A stretch of DNA of 64,000 nucleotides from Paraescarpia echinospica. Lineage: Eukaryota > Annelida > Polychaeta > Sabellida > Siboglinidae. The position numbers and the translations under genes are program-made. The stretch covers positions 39,466,168 to 39,530,167 of the forward strand of contig CM034534.1 in assembly GCA_020002185.1 (NCBI GenBank). Reading direction: 5' to 3'. Numbering within the stretch: the stretch's first letter is position 1; each line of letters begins with the position of its first letter. Positions 43,681 to 55,226 of the stretch are shown here, piece by piece. Below the pieces are notes generated by a model. That model saw only the letters and a list, made by a program, of their open reading frames with translations, ran no database searches and was not told the DNA's origin.

Positions 43681-46662
43681 TTTAACAAGATTTAACAAGA
43701 TTGCCACCCAGAGAATTAACTCTAGGTGGCAGGTGGACAAGGAAGCCCTTTGGCTTATCGAGAGTCCGACCCTTTTATCTATGTGTATCCCGCCCGTCTG
43801 AGGTATGTGTCGATTTTATTTTTAAACATATTCACGCTACTAGCACCCACACAATCAGCAGATAATCTGTTCCATTCATTTACAGTCCTTTATGAAAATG
43901 AAAACTTTCTTATATCTAATCTACTCTGCTCCTTTGCTAATGTAACTTCATGTCCTCTAGTCCTTCTATCTTTCTTAACTGACAAAAAAATTTCTATCAG
44001 TATTTTCACAACCGTTCAATATTTTAAACACTTCTTTCTGATCACCTCTCAATCTCCTGGTCTCTAGTGTTGTTAAACCGCATTTTTAGGCGTATTTCGT
44101 AACTAAGATCGCTCAGTTTTGGTATCATTTTAGTTGCTCTCCTCTGCACTCTTTCTAGCATATCTATGTCCTTCCTGCGATATGGCCTCCACGCTTGAAT
44201 GCAATATTCTAAATGAGGCCTAACTATTGTTTTGTACAGCGGTATTATTAGCTCTTTTTCCTTATACGTTACGTTTCGCCTAATTAATCCAAGGATTTGA
44301 TTTCCCTTTGAAGCTGCAATTCCGCACTGCTCTGAAACCTTCATATCAGCACTAATGGTTAATCCTAAGTCCTTTTCTTTTACAGTAGTACTTAGTACAG
44401 TTCCCCCATTGTATATTCTACCTCTTCGTTCCCATGTCCAGTGTGGAGGCATTTACATTTCCCAAAAACTTTTCAGAACATTTGATCAACCTGTCAAGAT
44501 CATCTTGTAAATGCTGTCTATCTCCATCACTTTTAATCCTTCTAAACACTTTTGTATCATCCGCAAATTTCAACACCTTGCTAGCTATATCATCATCCAA
44601 ATCGTTGATATATATTAAGAATAATATAGGTAATAGCACTTATCCCTGTGGTACCCCACTAAGTACCGATGTCCAGTTTGAAGCCTCCCCATCAACTCCT
44701 ACACGTTGTCTTCTGTCAATCAGCCATTTTTCTATCCAGTTTATTATACCATTTCCTATGCCATGAGCCTTTAATTTCAGCAGTAATCTTTGATGTGGTA
44801 GTTTGTCGAAAGCTTTTTTATAATCTAAGTAGACGATATCTACCGGTGATCCCTCATCTACCCACTTAGTGATGTCTTCCAAAAAACATAACATATTAGT
44901 TAAGCATGACCTCGCTTTAAAAAAAACATGTTGAGATGGGTTCATCAAGTTTTGTTTAACAAGAAAATCCACCATGTGATCTTTAATCAGTCTTTCTAAT
45001 AATTTGCAAATCACTTATGTTAAACTCACTGGTCTATAGTTCTCTGACTTGTTTCTCGAACCTTTTTTAAATAACGGTATAATGTTTGCCTCTTTCCATT
45101 CTAAAGGAACCACTCCCTCTTCTAATGACAAATTGAAAACTGTTGCAAGCGGTACGCTAATTTGTTCTACAATTTCCAATAGTAGTTTGGGCGGAATCCC
45201 ATCCACTCCAGGTGATTTATTATCCTTCATAGCCCTTATTTTCTTAGCTATCATTTCCGTGGTCACAATTAATTGCCCTAAATAGTCTGAATCTGCCCCC
45301 TTGAACTTAGCCTCTGGTACTGGCAGTGGACTAATATCTTCTCTGGTAAACACTGAACTAAAGTACTCATTCAGATCTTCTGCCATTAAGAATCCCTCTG
45401 ATATTATATTTCCAGCACTACCTTCTAGAGGACCGACCTTATCTCGAACTTTCTGTTTGCTTCGAACATACGCATAAAAACTCTTGCTGTCATGTTTTAT
45501 ATTACTAGCTAATTGTTGTTCATAGCTTCTCTTTGAATTTCTAATTTCAGCTGTAGCTTGGTTAAGTGCTTCTTTATAACTGTTGTAGTCTTCATCATTT
45601 CCAGTACATCTATATAACTTCCACATCATTTGTTTATACTTAATTTTTCTAATGGCTTCTTTCGATAAGTGTTTCTTTTTGGACCGTTTCCCTTGTTTTT
45701 GAAGGGTACAAATTTATCGACTATGCACTTAATTTCATTCTTTAATATATTCCAGCATTCTGTTGCTGTCTTATTTTTATTGTGTTATTCCAGTCTATCT
45801 TTGCTAAATATTTCCTCATGTCCTTATACCTTCCTTTGTGGAAATTTCTCCTATACTGCATTTTACTATGATGGTAAAATGTATATGTTTGTGATCGCTA
45901 CTCCCCAGTGGCTCACATATCTTGACATTGTCAACTAATTCATTCTGTGGGGACAAAACTATGTCTAACACATTCTCACCCCTGGTTGGTTCTAGCACAT
46001 GTTGAGAAAGGAAAGTATCTTGAACTAAAACTTGTGGTCCTAACTCCCCATACTCTAAAGAGATTTCCATTGTATATGCTCGTGGCTAAAATCTCCCATA
46101 ATAATACAGTCCCGTTTGTTTACTTCCCTTATAGCGTTTTTATTTTTTCATTCTCTTCTATGCTTATGTTTGGACTTCGATAAACTAACCCAACTGTTAA
46201 CGTTGAGTTTCCTGTAACTATGTTACACCAAACAGCTTCTTCGCAATCTGCTTCTCTTTCTAATTTTATTTCATAAGCCTGGATAGATTCTTTAATATAT
46301 AAAATAACTCCACCTCCCTTTCTTCGTATTCTATCTTTTCTAAACATTACATATCCTGTCAGTCCCAATTCAGCATCTGATATATCGGTAGTGGTCCAGG
46401 ATTCGGTTAATCCTATTATATGAGGGTCAATATCTTCTACCATAATGTTTAGTTCATTTCTTTTGTTTACTATACTCCTTGCATTTAAACAAACACATTT
46501 ATATCCAGCTTCAGAATAGTTTTCCAGATTGTTATTTGCTGATTTATTTGTGCTGTCTTTATCTATGCCTCCATTTTCAGGATTTTCTGTGAGTCCCCCC
46601 TGCGAATCTAGTTTAAATAGATGCAACCTATCCCACTGTAAACAGTTCGCAGCAGGTTCTCT
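43681..46662 (-). pseudogene. CR1 copy B, ORF2 and 3' end, nested in LINE-D
   Basis: On the minus strand. 46626-46129: AP-endonuclease start (CVCLNARSIVNKRNELNIM, GLTESWTTTDISDAELGL). 46070-45816: endonuclease end (EPLGSSDHKHIHFTI). 45629-45015: linker and RT N-terminus (MKDNKSPGVDGIPPKLLLE, ANIIPLFKKGSRNKSENYRP). 45014-44640: first catalytic Asp (IVYLDYKKAFDKLPHQRL) and LSGVPQG. 44639-44418: catalytic FADD (LKFADDTKVFRRI). 44452-44042: thumb (GTVLSTTVKEKDLGLTIS, LEYCIQAWRPYRRKDID). Tail to about 43800 (NEWNRLSADCVGASSVN). The 3' end has the CR1-like short repeat (aatcttgtta)2. The breaks are few: one stop splits 45015/45014, another lies at 44640, and one frameshift is at about 44445. ORF1 is absent (5' truncation). 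Confidence 0.9.
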
Positions 46663-48362
46663 ATCACTATCCCCAGACTTAAATAGTGGGATAATCTTTG
46701 CTATTTATATTTTCTCCGGGAATACTCCAGTAGTGAAAGATAGATTACAAATATAATTGATAGGTTTTGCAATGGAGTTAATAACTTCTTTGACCAAATG
46801 CATACTTATGTCTTCGCAATATGTGGATGTTTTACTTTCCCAATTGTTCACAGCTCGGATAACTTCCTCATCATTAACCGGAATTAGAAATAAATGTTTA
46901 CTATTTCGTTTTTCTAGGTAGTCATAAATAAAAACATTTGTTGGTGCCGTTATATCCTTTGACAGCTCCGAACCGATATTAGTAAAATAATTGTTAAACA
47001 TATTCTCTACTTCTTCCTTATTATTAATGGTTACGCCATCATTAACAAACTGATCTGAGTAGTGATTTCCTAAGCGAGGTGTTCCCATTACAGTTTTAAG
47101 TACTTTCCAGGTGCCAGCAATGTCATTTTTCTTCTGTGCGAGTAAGCTGCTATACTACTGTTTCTTAGCGGATCTGAGAATACCTGTTAACTTATTTTTA
47201 TATGATTTACATCTAGTTTCCGAGATAATTGATCTGGATGATAGAAATGCTTTATACAAATGATTTTGCTTGATACGTGCGTTTCTGAGTCCTTTAGTAA
47301 ACCACGGATTTTTAAAACTAATTGTTAATACTTTAGGTCGTGCAGTTGACACAGGACAATATTTGTTGTACATTTGTGTAAAAGCATGAAGAAAGTTGTC
47401 ATATGCTATATTTGCATTTTCACTACCGATAACAGTATGCCAATAATTTTCTGTTACGTCACACTTCAATGCATTGATGTTTTCTTCGCTAAGATGACGA
47501 ATACACTTGTTAGAATGTTCGTTCACATTACGTTTTACAGTACAATGGCACAGAGCAAATACAGGAAGATGATCACTGATATAATTTACTAATAGACCAC
47601 AATCAATCTTGCACTCAAGTTCAGAAGTAAAAATGCTGTCTATAAGGGTTGCAGAGGTAGTAGTAATTCTGCTAGGTCTATTAATTAAAGGGTATATACC
47701 AAGACTATAAGACTACATAAGATCTACAAACAGCTTGGTTCCACTATGACTACCACATTTAAACAAATATATTTTGAAATCACCACATACATATATGGTT
47801 GTGGTGCAACGTATACGACTAAACAACTGTTCAATATTGTCATTAAATGAAACCATGTTAGACCCAGGGCACCTATATATACAACTAACCAGTGCAGTTT
47901 TGTGTCGGTTAATTTCACATTCAACAGTAACACATTCTAGTACGTTATCAACTATTAGTGACTTTGTTTCGCATAATCGACCATTTATGTTCTTGTTAAC
48001 ATAAATCACCACACCTCCACCTTTTCTGTTGTCTCTAACAACATGAAAAGGATCATAATCATCAACGTATATAAAGGAGATGAGTTCTTGCTCAGCCATG
48101 TTTCGCTTATTGCTATAATATCAAACTTTACATTAAATAATTTGCGAAGATCTTGTATTTCACTGAAGCTAGTATTCAGACTTCTAGCATTAAAAGACAA
48201 ACCACCATCATAATGTATATTTAGCTCATTATTGAATTGTTGTTCTGTATAATATTTACAAGATGTTGATATGTTGTTGTAATAATTATTTTCAGGATCG
48301 ACATCCTTCTCAAAATGACACCTGCTGTGTTCAATATATCTGTAGGTTTCAAATATGTTATC
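46663..48362 (-). pseudogene. LINE-D middle part: endonuclease to RT N-terminus
   Basis: On the minus strand it runs on from ORF2 N-terminal sequence (MDNIFETYRYIEHSRC) at 48365. It gives LSFNARSLNTSFSEIQDL and AISETWLSK (AP-endonuclease), GGGVVIYVNKNINGR and SCIYRCPGSNM. The linker is FHAFTQMYNKYCPV-like (about 47370) with NPWFTKGLRNARIKQNHLY. The RT start is MFNNYFTNIGSELSKDI and TGVFPEKI. It ends at 46663 with IIPLFKSGDS. The RT block with the NYRPVSLL and QxGFR motifs, about 50 residues, is missing at the CR1 insertion. There are about four frame breaks. Confidence 0.85.
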
Positions 48363-48365
48363 CAT
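48363..48365. repeat. Putative 3-bp TSD of the young LTR element (left)
   Basis: CAT (ATG on the minus strand) flanks both ends of the LTR element; the other copy is at 53745-53747. Removing the element with one copy restores the LINE-D ORF2 frame across the site. Confidence 0.5.
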
Positions 48366-48523
48366 CGCCAGTATAGACAACTAGTATATCAACGAACAGC
48401 AAAGAACATTTATTAACGCATCAAACAGTGCGCGTAAACATGCCGGAGAGCGAGACCAGTAACGTGACTCGGTGAGCCGCAATTCCACAGATCTACATAT
48501 ATGGATATGACGATAGACTGGCG
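48366..48523 (-). mobile_element. 3' LTR of young LTR retrotransposon
   Basis: 158 bp, identical to 53587-53744. The termini are perfect inverted repeats (CGCCAGT...ACTGGCG). The purine-rich aaaggaaagtggtcg on the minus strand just inside (48524-48538) is the likely polypurine tract. Confidence 0.92.
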
Positions 48524-48644
48524 CGACCACTTTCCTTTAAGTCCTCTTCTATTCTAAGCAAATTATAGTAAGTGAACTAACTATTAATTTTGTGATAAAC
48601 AATTAAACACAATGTAAAGATGCAACAATTAACACACAAACTGC
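48524..48644 (-). mobile_element. LTR element 3' untranslated segment and polypurine tract
   Basis: Between the pol stop (48645) and the 3' LTR. Minus strand aaaggaaagtggtcg abuts the LTR. Confidence 0.6.
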
Positions 48645-50170
48645 TTATGAAGTGACATAGTCTTGTAAGTACTTGGGCTTGACACGTCTGCGGACAGGTC
48701 GTAGAGTGTCGGCCGGTGTGTCGATTTCAGCTACGACTTCGTCAGTTGGAGTTGGTAGGACGGGTACCTCCAGCGGAGTAGCGATCGTCAGCGGAGTCTG
48801 AGGGGCCTCGTCGAACGAGACCACCGGGGCGTCTTCATCGGACTCGATATCACTGCCAGTGTCGTGATGGGGCGGTGGGGCTACGGTAGTTGGTCTGGAA
48901 TTGGGGACTAAGTAGCACTCCGAGAGTTTCACCTTGTATGATGATGCACGAAGCTGGTGGCCGCTGAATTTTCGAATGAAACACCAGCGGTCTTCGACGG
49001 AGGTGACTAAATATCTGTCCCTCGCTGATGACTTGTTGCGATCGGATGTTATGTATACCAAGTCACCAACGTGGATTGTGTGTGTAGAAGCTTCTCTACC
49101 ACGGGGGGCTTTCGCGAGTTCACTGTGAGGGTGGTTCCGTTCCCGCGACTGTTGTTGTTCCGTGATGAGAATGCGGTCAGCGATAGGTAGCTGCGCATTA
49201 GTGAACTGATCTCTCTGGAACCACATTTCTCGTGCCGAAAGGCCTCGGCTGCGGATTCGCGAGTTGAGCCGCGAGGTAGCGACTGCTAACAGTAGTGGGG
49301 ACACAGTGCCGCCGCCTGGCTCTTGTCGGAGTATTTCGTCCTCCACTTCCGCCACTGCCTTCTCTGCCACCGGATTTTTGTTGGCGTTTTTGATTCGACC
49401 GATTTCGATACTGATGCCCAATCGTTGTAGTGTTGGGTCATCTACGAGAGCGATGAATCCGGGTGCGGGATCCACCCGAACGACAGCTGATGGTCCGTCA
49501 ATGGGGCGAAGTTCCATGCAAAGACGGGCGAGACTGTCACGCAAGGCGTCGTGACGTTCGTTCTCTATAACACACGTAGACGTGTAGCTAGTCACGGTTT
49601 CGCGTACGACGAAGATTAGTTGACGATTGCGTTTGATCACGTCGGCTGCAAACGAGATCCCAACGGCGTCGGGTGCGTCAGTTGAGGTCTGCTCAGTGAG
49701 CGTTGTAGGGACCTTTTTCAGCGATGCACACACATGGCACATGTCGGTTACGCGCTCGATTGTGCTGTCCAAATCTAGCGCGAAGAAACTGCGACGCACT
49801 ACGACTTTTAGTTGATTTTTGGATGGATGACTCAACTTCAGATGTATCGCAGTGAGTAGACCATCCAGTACCTGGCGAGGTACGACAATTAGTTCTCTGG
49901 ATGGTGCGAATGGCACGTCTTGTCGGACCACAACAACGCCGTCGCGAGCCAGTGTTGAGGTAGTTAGGTATCGCTTAACGTCTTTGATGTTGGTTAGTTT
50001 CTTTGATGGGCGAGTGCCTTGTTTCAAGTGGGCACGGACGCGGCGCAAGTCTGGGCATTCTGCTTGTGTTGATAACCAGGCCGACCTACTCGTGAATGGA
50101 AGGCGAGCAGAGCCGGATACGATGTCTTCGACGCTGATGCTACCGACGACGGACTCTTCGATATGAATGC
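48645..50170 (-). CDS. LTR retrotransposon integrase (pol C-terminal part)
   Basis: The integrase frame is open from 50381 to the stop at 48645, but the true protein enters it at about 50170 from the RT/RNase H frame. It has a linker ([18 protein letters not shown]) and a zinc-binding region ([12 protein letters not shown]...CHVCASL). The catalytic D,D,E are the Asp in [15 protein letters not shown], the Asp in [13 protein letters not shown], and the Glu in [14 protein letters not shown]. The C-terminal domain has [20 protein letters not shown]. The order PR-RT-RH-IN and the RT type fit Ty3/Gypsy; BEL/Pao was considered. Integrase would insert the cDNA into the chromosome. The N-terminal portion in the other frame overlaps 50024-50381. 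Confidence 0.88.
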
Positions 50171-51667
50171 GCATATCTGGCAACGCGGCTCCATGCATTC
50201 CGGCGCGTTTCGGCTGGCAAAGTCGGACGGCACATTCGCGGCTCCCGAGAGATGGCGCAGAGTGACTTGGTATCTCGAGACGATCGTCAAAAACGAAGTT
50301 ACGCGTGGGCTGGAGGAGAATTCTCCGCGGCATAATTTGTCGATTGCCTGGACGCATGGCTTGCTGTCCGTGAGAAGGCACGGCTTAGACTTGGACTGGA
50401 TTATGTACGGGCTGAAGTGCTTAACTGCGGCTGCAATGCCGAGCGCTTCGATCTCACATGGTAGCCAAGTCACCTGGTGCTTTTTGAGTTTAGCACTGAA
50501 GAATCCTGCAAGGAGGGTTTGACCGTTGCGTGATACGTACAGAGTGGCACCGATACCGCGCTGTGTGACGGATCCGTCGGTGACGATCCACAATTGGTCA
50601 TCAGGTCTTGGCAAGGTGATTGACCTGTTAGTTGACAGGGCCTTCTGGGCTGTACAGAACGCCTCGTGGAGGTTTTCGGACCAGCTTATCGGCTCCTGAG
50701 ACTTCTTCCCCGCGATGTGTGATTCGAGAGGAGCGAGCACCTTGGAACTCTGCGGGATGACACGTCCCAGTACTTTGAAAGCGCCAACGAAGGAACGCAG
50801 CCCGAGAACGGTCTGTGGTGGTACACATGACGACAGTGTTGTGATACGATGGGGGCTGGCGCGTATTGTGCCTTGAGACCAAACCCAACCCAGAATGGTA
50901 GTAGATGTGGGGCAAACGCGTGTCTTCTTCGCCGACAGACGTAGATCGCATAGATCAAGGGCATCGAGAACGCGACCCCAGTTGTCTAATAGTTCTTCGG
51001 GTGAGTTTCCTCCGCAGTACAAGTCATCGGCCAGTTTGGCCACAACTCCGTCTTGCAGAAGGTCGCCTAGTACTCTGCACATCAGTTCTTCAAGTGCGGT
51101 CTCAGAACCGGGCATCCCCATAGCGCATCTGGTGTAGACACGTACTCCACGGAATGGTGTTGCCACTCCACAGAATTTCATTGACTCCTTCGCTAGGGGG
51201 ATCTGATAGAAAGCACTGGTTAGATCAGACACCACTATGTATTTCCAGCACGCGATCTGGCGGAGGGTAGAGTCAACATCTGGCATGAGTGACGGTTGTG
51301 GTTTACTGTACCTCCCAACGTCTGAGAAGGCAGTAACTAGCCTCGATCCTCCATTCGGCTTGCGAACGAGGAACGATGGGTTCAGGTACTCGACGGATAT
51401 TCCGGCATCTTCCGGTCGTTGGAACACGCCAACCGCCTCCAGCTCGTCGAACTTCTCCTGCAGTTCGGTCAGTTTTTCGCGCGCGTATTGAGGACATCTT
51501 CCTTTGCGCTGAGGAGGCAGGACCGGACCCATGTTGACGACTGCCGTGAAAGGCCCCGCATGTCCATTATAGCCCACGATGCTCGGGTTGAAAACGGAGT
51601 CGTGTTGTTGATGTAGACTGCGGAACTGTCCTCGCATGCTCTCGGGTAGTTGTTTGTCGCAGTCCAA
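50024..51667 (-). CDS. LTR retrotransposon reverse transcriptase-RNase H
   Basis: 547 open codons. [42 protein letters not shown], first catalytic Asp in [32 protein letters not shown], and catalytic ADD in [15 protein letters not shown] (Leu-Ala-Asp-Asp rather than Tyr-x-Asp-Asp). The thumb has [18 protein letters not shown] and [15 protein letters not shown]. RNase [56 protein letters not shown] and SDFASRN. In this copy the frame is separated from gag-protease by a 2-bp insertion near 51718. It ends at a frame change near 50170, before the integrase. Confidence 0.9.
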   Translation of the reverse strand: MDCDKQLPESMRGQFRSLHQQHDSVFNPSIVGYNGHAGPFTAVVNMGPVLPPQRKGRCPQYAREKLTELQEKFDELEAVGVFQRPEDAGISVEYLNPSFLVRKPNGGSRLVTAFSDVGRYSKPQPSLMPDVDSTLRQIACWKYIVVSDLTSAFYQIPLAKESMKFCGVATPFRGVRVYTRCAMGMPGSETALEELMCRVLGDLLQDGVVAKLADDLYCGGNSPEELLDNWGRVLDALDLCDLRLSAKKTRVCPTSTTILGWVWSQGTIRASPHRITTLSSCVPPQTVLGLRSFVGAFKVLGRVIPQSSKVLAPLESHIAGKKSQEPISWSENLHEAFCTAQKALSTNRSITLPRPDDQLWIVTDGSVTQRGIGATLYVSRNGQTLLAGFFSAKLKKHQVTWLPCEIEALGIAAAVKHFSPYIIQSKSKPCLLTDSKPCVQAIDKLCRGEFSSSPRVTSFLTIVSRYQVTLRHLSGAANVPSDFASRNAPECMEPRCQICAFISKSPSSVASASKTSYPALLAFHSRVGRPGYQHKQNAQTCAASVPT

Positions 51668-51669
51668 CT

Positions 51670-53433
51670 CTATAGCTTCGGAGAAGAGGTCAGTGGTGTG
51701 GGCAATGTTACGAGTCTTTTCACAGCGGGTTCAGATTCGGTGTCACAGGTCGGTGACGCGACAGTGTGACGCACCTGACAAAAGTGTTCGTGGCGAAACA
51801 GCTTTAGTGGTCTGGGCAACGTGTTGACGAGTCGTATTTTGTTGCCGACGGCCTCAATGATTCCAGGCTTTGGCCAACCTTCGTTGTGTGGAGAGCTGCG
51901 TGGCTCGACTGCCAGAGTCTGGTCGTCTAGGGCTGTGGGCAACTGGAGCTCTACGAACTCACCCGGCCAAACCGTGGTAGATGGCGAGGGTGCGTGCAGC
52001 ACGTATGCGTGAGCCCTGCGTACGGTGTGATATTGCTCGTTACCTGACGTTTGGAAACCGTACTGTATGACAGTGGTTTCACCGATTGTGATCTCGTGTC
52101 TGGCAGGACGAACGGATACGTCATTGGTAGACATGAACGGCGTGCCCGCGAGTACGTCCACGTCGAGATCTGCAACAACTAGCGCATCGAGTTGGAGGTC
52201 AGTTCCGTCGCGCGACAAGGTCAGGTGTGTTTCTCCGATAACGTTCAGCGGAGTAACACCATCAGCCTGCCTCGCTAGCTGTGAGCTTTTGCCGATTTTA
52301 GCTCCGATGCTTTTAGCGACTGCCTCTCTGATCATGTTTGTCTCCGCACCGGTGTCTAGTGTGAGTCGTAATGGATGATGTCGGTAAAATGACTTGAAAA
52401 ATGGCGACTGTTTTGTGTTCACACGACATGCCACGGTCGACACGTCGCCAGTGCAGTCTCCGTCTCCAGCTGACTGTTCATCATCCGAGCCGTCGTCGCA
52501 GTCCACTCCGATTATATTGCGCGCTTTGGATAGGTACAACCGGTCGTTCTCAGGTAGGAACCTGCACTCGCTCAGGTAGTGCTCGTAGCTGGCACGACCC
52601 GCTTGCTTGCACAGTGGACACTGTTTGGCTCGCCGAGTGGTTGGGTTGCTTGCACTACGTTGATATCGACGAGATTGAGAAGAGCCAGACCGTTGGTTGG
52701 TGGTTGATTGTCGCATGACTTTTATTTCGGAGATAGCGGTTAGCTCATCAAGGAGAGAAGTTAATGCTTGCGATATCTCGGGTTTCAGACTTGCGAGTGT
52801 TCGGCTGCGTAATTCTGTCCCGTATCGTTGTTTCACTAGACGGGGTAGCTCAGGGTGGATTAGTTTGAGCCATTGGAGGACGATCATGTTCTCCAACGAC
52901 GGGGATATGTCCTCGTTTGACGACGGTAACTCCAGGTGGTGAGATATGCCACCTCCCACGGCCAACAGGTTGTCCTCGACGAAAGCCATCAATCTCTGAA
53001 AGAGATCTTCATGACTTTCGTCCGCCTCCAGCTTGATTTCGGCGAAGTCGAGGAAGTGTGCGCCCGAGGATTGGAAGCCGAAATGTAAGCGTATTGCTTG
53101 CCAGATTGATTTTATAGAAACAGAGTTCTTTACGATTGTATTCCTCGATATAACGGGACAGAAATTGGCGATTTGGCCAAGCATTAGGTCAAGGTGCGTG
53201 ACCTTTTGTGTGGCCGTACGCCGACTAGCCGCAGGGACGTTTTCGTCATCATCGGTTAGACCCCGCAACGGGGTGGAATTCGTCTTCTTTTTCCATTCGG
53301 ATTGGTCAAGCAAAAATGTCGCGAAATTGGCGTCTAGCGATAGTGTGTATTGTATATTTTGTCGCCAGTTCTCAAACGACGTCAGAGTTTCATGCTTTGA
53401 GAGTGACCACTGCTTCGGTGCTCTCTGTGCCAT
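51670..53433 (-). CDS. LTR retrotransposon Gag-protease
   Basis: Starts with ATG at 53433 ([20 protein letters not shown]), 587 codons. A Gag capsid-like helical region comes first, then one zinc knuckle (CPLCKQAG...[11 protein letters not shown]) near residues 290-315. The aspartic protease has [18 protein letters not shown] near residue 365 and the flap region [18 protein letters not shown]. The last 15 or so codons are out of frame. A 2-bp insertion (gtcttttcac instead of gtcttcac) at about 51716-51722 ends the frame prematurely. In the copy at 61159-63300 the same gene reads through into RT. Gag packages the RNA, and the protease matures the polyprotein. Confidence 0.92.
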   Translation of the reverse strand: MAQRAPKQWSLSKHETLTSFENWRQNIQYTLSLDANFATFLLDQSEWKKKTNSTPLRGLTDDDENVPAASRRTATQKVTHLDLMLGQIANFCPVISRNTIVKNSVSIKSIWQAIRLHFGFQSSGAHFLDFAEIKLEADESHEDLFQRLMAFVEDNLLAVGGGISHHLELPSSNEDISPSLENMIVLQWLKLIHPELPRLVKQRYGTELRSRTLASLKPEISQALTSLLDELTAISEIKVMRQSTTNQRSGSSQSRRYQRSASNPTTRRAKQCPLCKQAGRASYEHYLSECRFLPENDRLYLSKARNIIGVDCDDGSDDEQSAGDGDCTGDVSTVACRVNTKQSPFFKSFYRHHPLRLTLDTGAETNMIREAVAKSIGAKIGKSSQLARQADGVTPLNVIGETHLTLSRDGTDLQLDALVVADLDVDVLAGTPFMSTNDVSVRPARHEITIGETTVIQYGFQTSGNEQYHTVRRAHAYVLHAPSPSTTVWPGEFVELQLPTALDDQTLAVEPRSSPHNEGWPKPGIIEAVGNKIRLVNTLPRPLKLFRHEHFCQVRHTVASPTCDTESEPAVKRLVTLPTPLTSSPKL

Positions 53434-53571
53434 GACAGTGACTGACGCTCCGGTTTATAAAGGTTCAAAGCTTTGCCAGTGTAACTTACGTACTCTGTCT
53501 CGTTGTGCCTTTTGTTTGGCTATAATTACGAGTGTCACTTGTGAGGCGTTTCTTAGGGTACACTGCGAACA

Positions 53572-53586
53572 GTACCGCTGCCACCA
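53572..53586 (-). other. Primer-binding site of young LTR element
   Basis: Minus-strand tggtggcagcggtac abuts the 5' LTR. It is complementary over 13 bases to ACCGCTGCCACCA, the 3' end of a common animal tRNA-Leu with added CCA. Confidence 0.75.
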
Positions 53587-53744
53587 CGCCAGTATAGACA
53601 ACTAGTATATCAACGAACAGCAAAGAACATTTATTAACGCATCAAACAGTGCGCGTAAACATGCCGGAGAGCGAGACCAGTAACGTGACTCGGTGAGCCG
53701 CAATTCCACAGATCTACATATATGGATATGACGATAGACTGGCG
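53587..53744 (-). mobile_element. 5' LTR of young LTR retrotransposon
   Basis: 158 bp, identical to the LTR at 48366-48523, and to 63454-63611 in the second copy. No base differences were seen, which indicates a recent insertion. Confidence 0.92.
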
Positions 53745-53747
53745 CAT

Positions 53748-54286
53748 ATCATCACAATTTGAGAGTGAATAATTTTCTTTCACGGTGATAGCCATGTAAA
53801 TGGTAGATAGTAGGTATTAAAATGAAGTAGAAACAGTAAAGCAATATGTTTGCCATAATAAAGTAATATACAGTTTTGACCATTGTTATCAATAAGAACA
53901 AACACACAGTGTACAACTGCAATACAACGGATGGACAACATCAACAAAAACAGTCGAGTCGTAGAGTTCATTTCGGTGGAATCAGACACCAAAGACAAAT
54001 TAAAGTCACGCAGTGTGCAACACTAGTGTAGAATATGCACAACAACAACAAAAACAACATAGTCGTAGACGTAGAGTTCATTTCGCTGGTGGAGTCAGAC
54101 ATCAAAGTCGCGGAAATCGTCCATGCACTTAACGAGTCGAATCTTGGCACTGTCCGCAGGACCGTTCGCTTTCACAAAGATCTTGCAGTTTCTCGTCCAC
54201 GTTGACTGGATGTTGCCTTGCTTTCTCAGTAGACGGGCGGTTTTCGCGAGGTTCGCTACCCAGCTAACAAAATAACGTTGCAGCAA
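53748..54286 (-). pseudogene. LINE-D 5' part: ORF1 FP25K-like C-terminus and inter-ORF region
   Basis: On the minus strand, 54286-54095 codes AKTARLLRKQGNIQSTWTRN then CKIFVKANGPADSAKIRLVK and a stop. This is the baculovirus FP-type C-terminal domain found in many LINE ORF1 proteins (A..L+..G.I.S.WTR.GKIFVK). A spacer of about 300 bp follows, with an internal direct repeat (accgaaatgaactctacg at about 53965 and its variant at about 54080). ORF2 then begins at ATG about 53796 (MAITVKENYSLSNCDD) and runs into the LTR element. ORF2 resumes in frame at 48365. The 5' end of LINE-D is truncated at about 54262. Confidence 0.7.
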
Positions 54287-54475
54287 CGTTACACTTTGTT
54301 TGGTTCATCAGAAGTAAAGTCCATCGAAGGCATCCGGCTTGGCTCTGTTGCGCTATTATTCCCTGCAGCTGCATTCTGAAACAGGATCACAAGGTTTTCA
54401 TAGATTAGAGGGAGTTAATACTAATTTTCAACTTCATTAGCTCTCTAAAACATTAATAATGGCTCATCTCTGTTA
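54287..54475. other. Unassigned spacer
   Basis: Non-coding between the LINE-D truncation and the G-rich inverted-repeat element. It includes aacgttgcagcaacgtta, a small palindrome. Confidence 0.4.
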
Positions 54476-54512
54476 GGGGCTGTTCAGAATTTCTGATTGG
54501 GGATGGGAGGGG
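54476..54512. repeat. Left terminal inverted repeat of G-rich DNA element
   Basis: ggggctgttcagaatttctg then attggggatgggagggg. Its reverse complement with few changes lies at about 59858-59900. Gypsy element 2 is inserted directly after it. Confidence 0.65.
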
Positions 54513-54663
54513 TGTAACATCCTGGACTATAATGTCATATTATCGAACTTTATAATATTGTTGGGCTGATTCTTTCCTGCGACACGGTCACGGATAAATG
54601 AGTTACGTTTATGATCAGTCAATCACAAGTCTTGTTGTTTTGTCATTACGTGCAATTGTTTCA
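54513..54663 (+). mobile_element. 5' LTR of Gypsy element 2
   Basis: 151 bp, TGTAACATCC...TTGTTTCA. It differs from the 3' LTR (59465-59615) at two positions (g/a in 'atgatc' and a/g in 'cacaag'), about 1.3%. AGGGG precedes it (54508-54512) and follows the 3' LTR (59616-59620): a 5-bp TSD. Confidence 0.95.
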
Positions 54664-54681
54664 TGGTGGCAGCGGTTCGAA
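54664..54681 (+). other. Primer-binding site of Gypsy element 2
   Basis: tggtggcagcggttcgaa starts at the base after the 5' LTR. The first 13 bases match the complement of a tRNA-Leu 3' end, the same primer as the young LTR element. Confidence 0.8.
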
Positions 54682-55226
54682 ACGAATCAACGAAGAAACC
54701 ACACAACGTAAGGACATTGCTGGCCCACTACCTAACGAATTGGCAGTACATTGATGTGTTTATCGCACCACCAACGTGGCAACAATAGTGAAGCCGAACT
54801 ACTTTCGCGTACATCACTGGGCCCAAGAACGTTTACGTTGACAAGCGCGTGTGAATACATACGAAGCCATTCAAGTGAAGCGGCGCATCTACTAGAAAAT
54901 CCGTGAAGACATCGACGAATCGACTCAACAACGCCCCTTAGCCGTTGAAAACCTACGCGAGGCACGAACCTACGACCGTACGACGACGTACGCAGCGCGG
55001 CAGCGACGACGGAACAAGACGTCGGCGATTCTATCAGCTCGAGTGACCCAACTCTAGTGTCATCTAATTCGCCAGACGGCGGCACGTGTACACGCTCGTG
55101 TGAACTCATCCGCTAGGGTGTAGCACTGTACCTCGTGCTAGCCGCAAGTCGTTGCGTGTCTGAATTGAGTGACTGTCAATAAAAAGATTGAATGTCGTCA
55201 TACTAGCCAACACACTACACAACGTA
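54682..55226 (+). mobile_element. Gypsy element 2 leader
   Basis: 545 bp between primer-binding site and gag ATG. No convincing ORF on the plus strand. Probably contains packaging signals. Confidence 0.6.

Noticed and set aside
48645..53433. Plus-strand frames opposite the LTR element (such as 49852-50166 and 53033-53605)
   Set aside because: Antisense shadows of the GC-rich gag-pol genes; they repeat exactly in the second copy for the same reason.
48366..53744. Assignment of the young LTR element to BEL/Pao
   Set aside because: RT thumb, RNase H and domain order look more like Ty3/Gypsy; I could not settle it without a phylogeny, so Gypsy-like is stated with caution.
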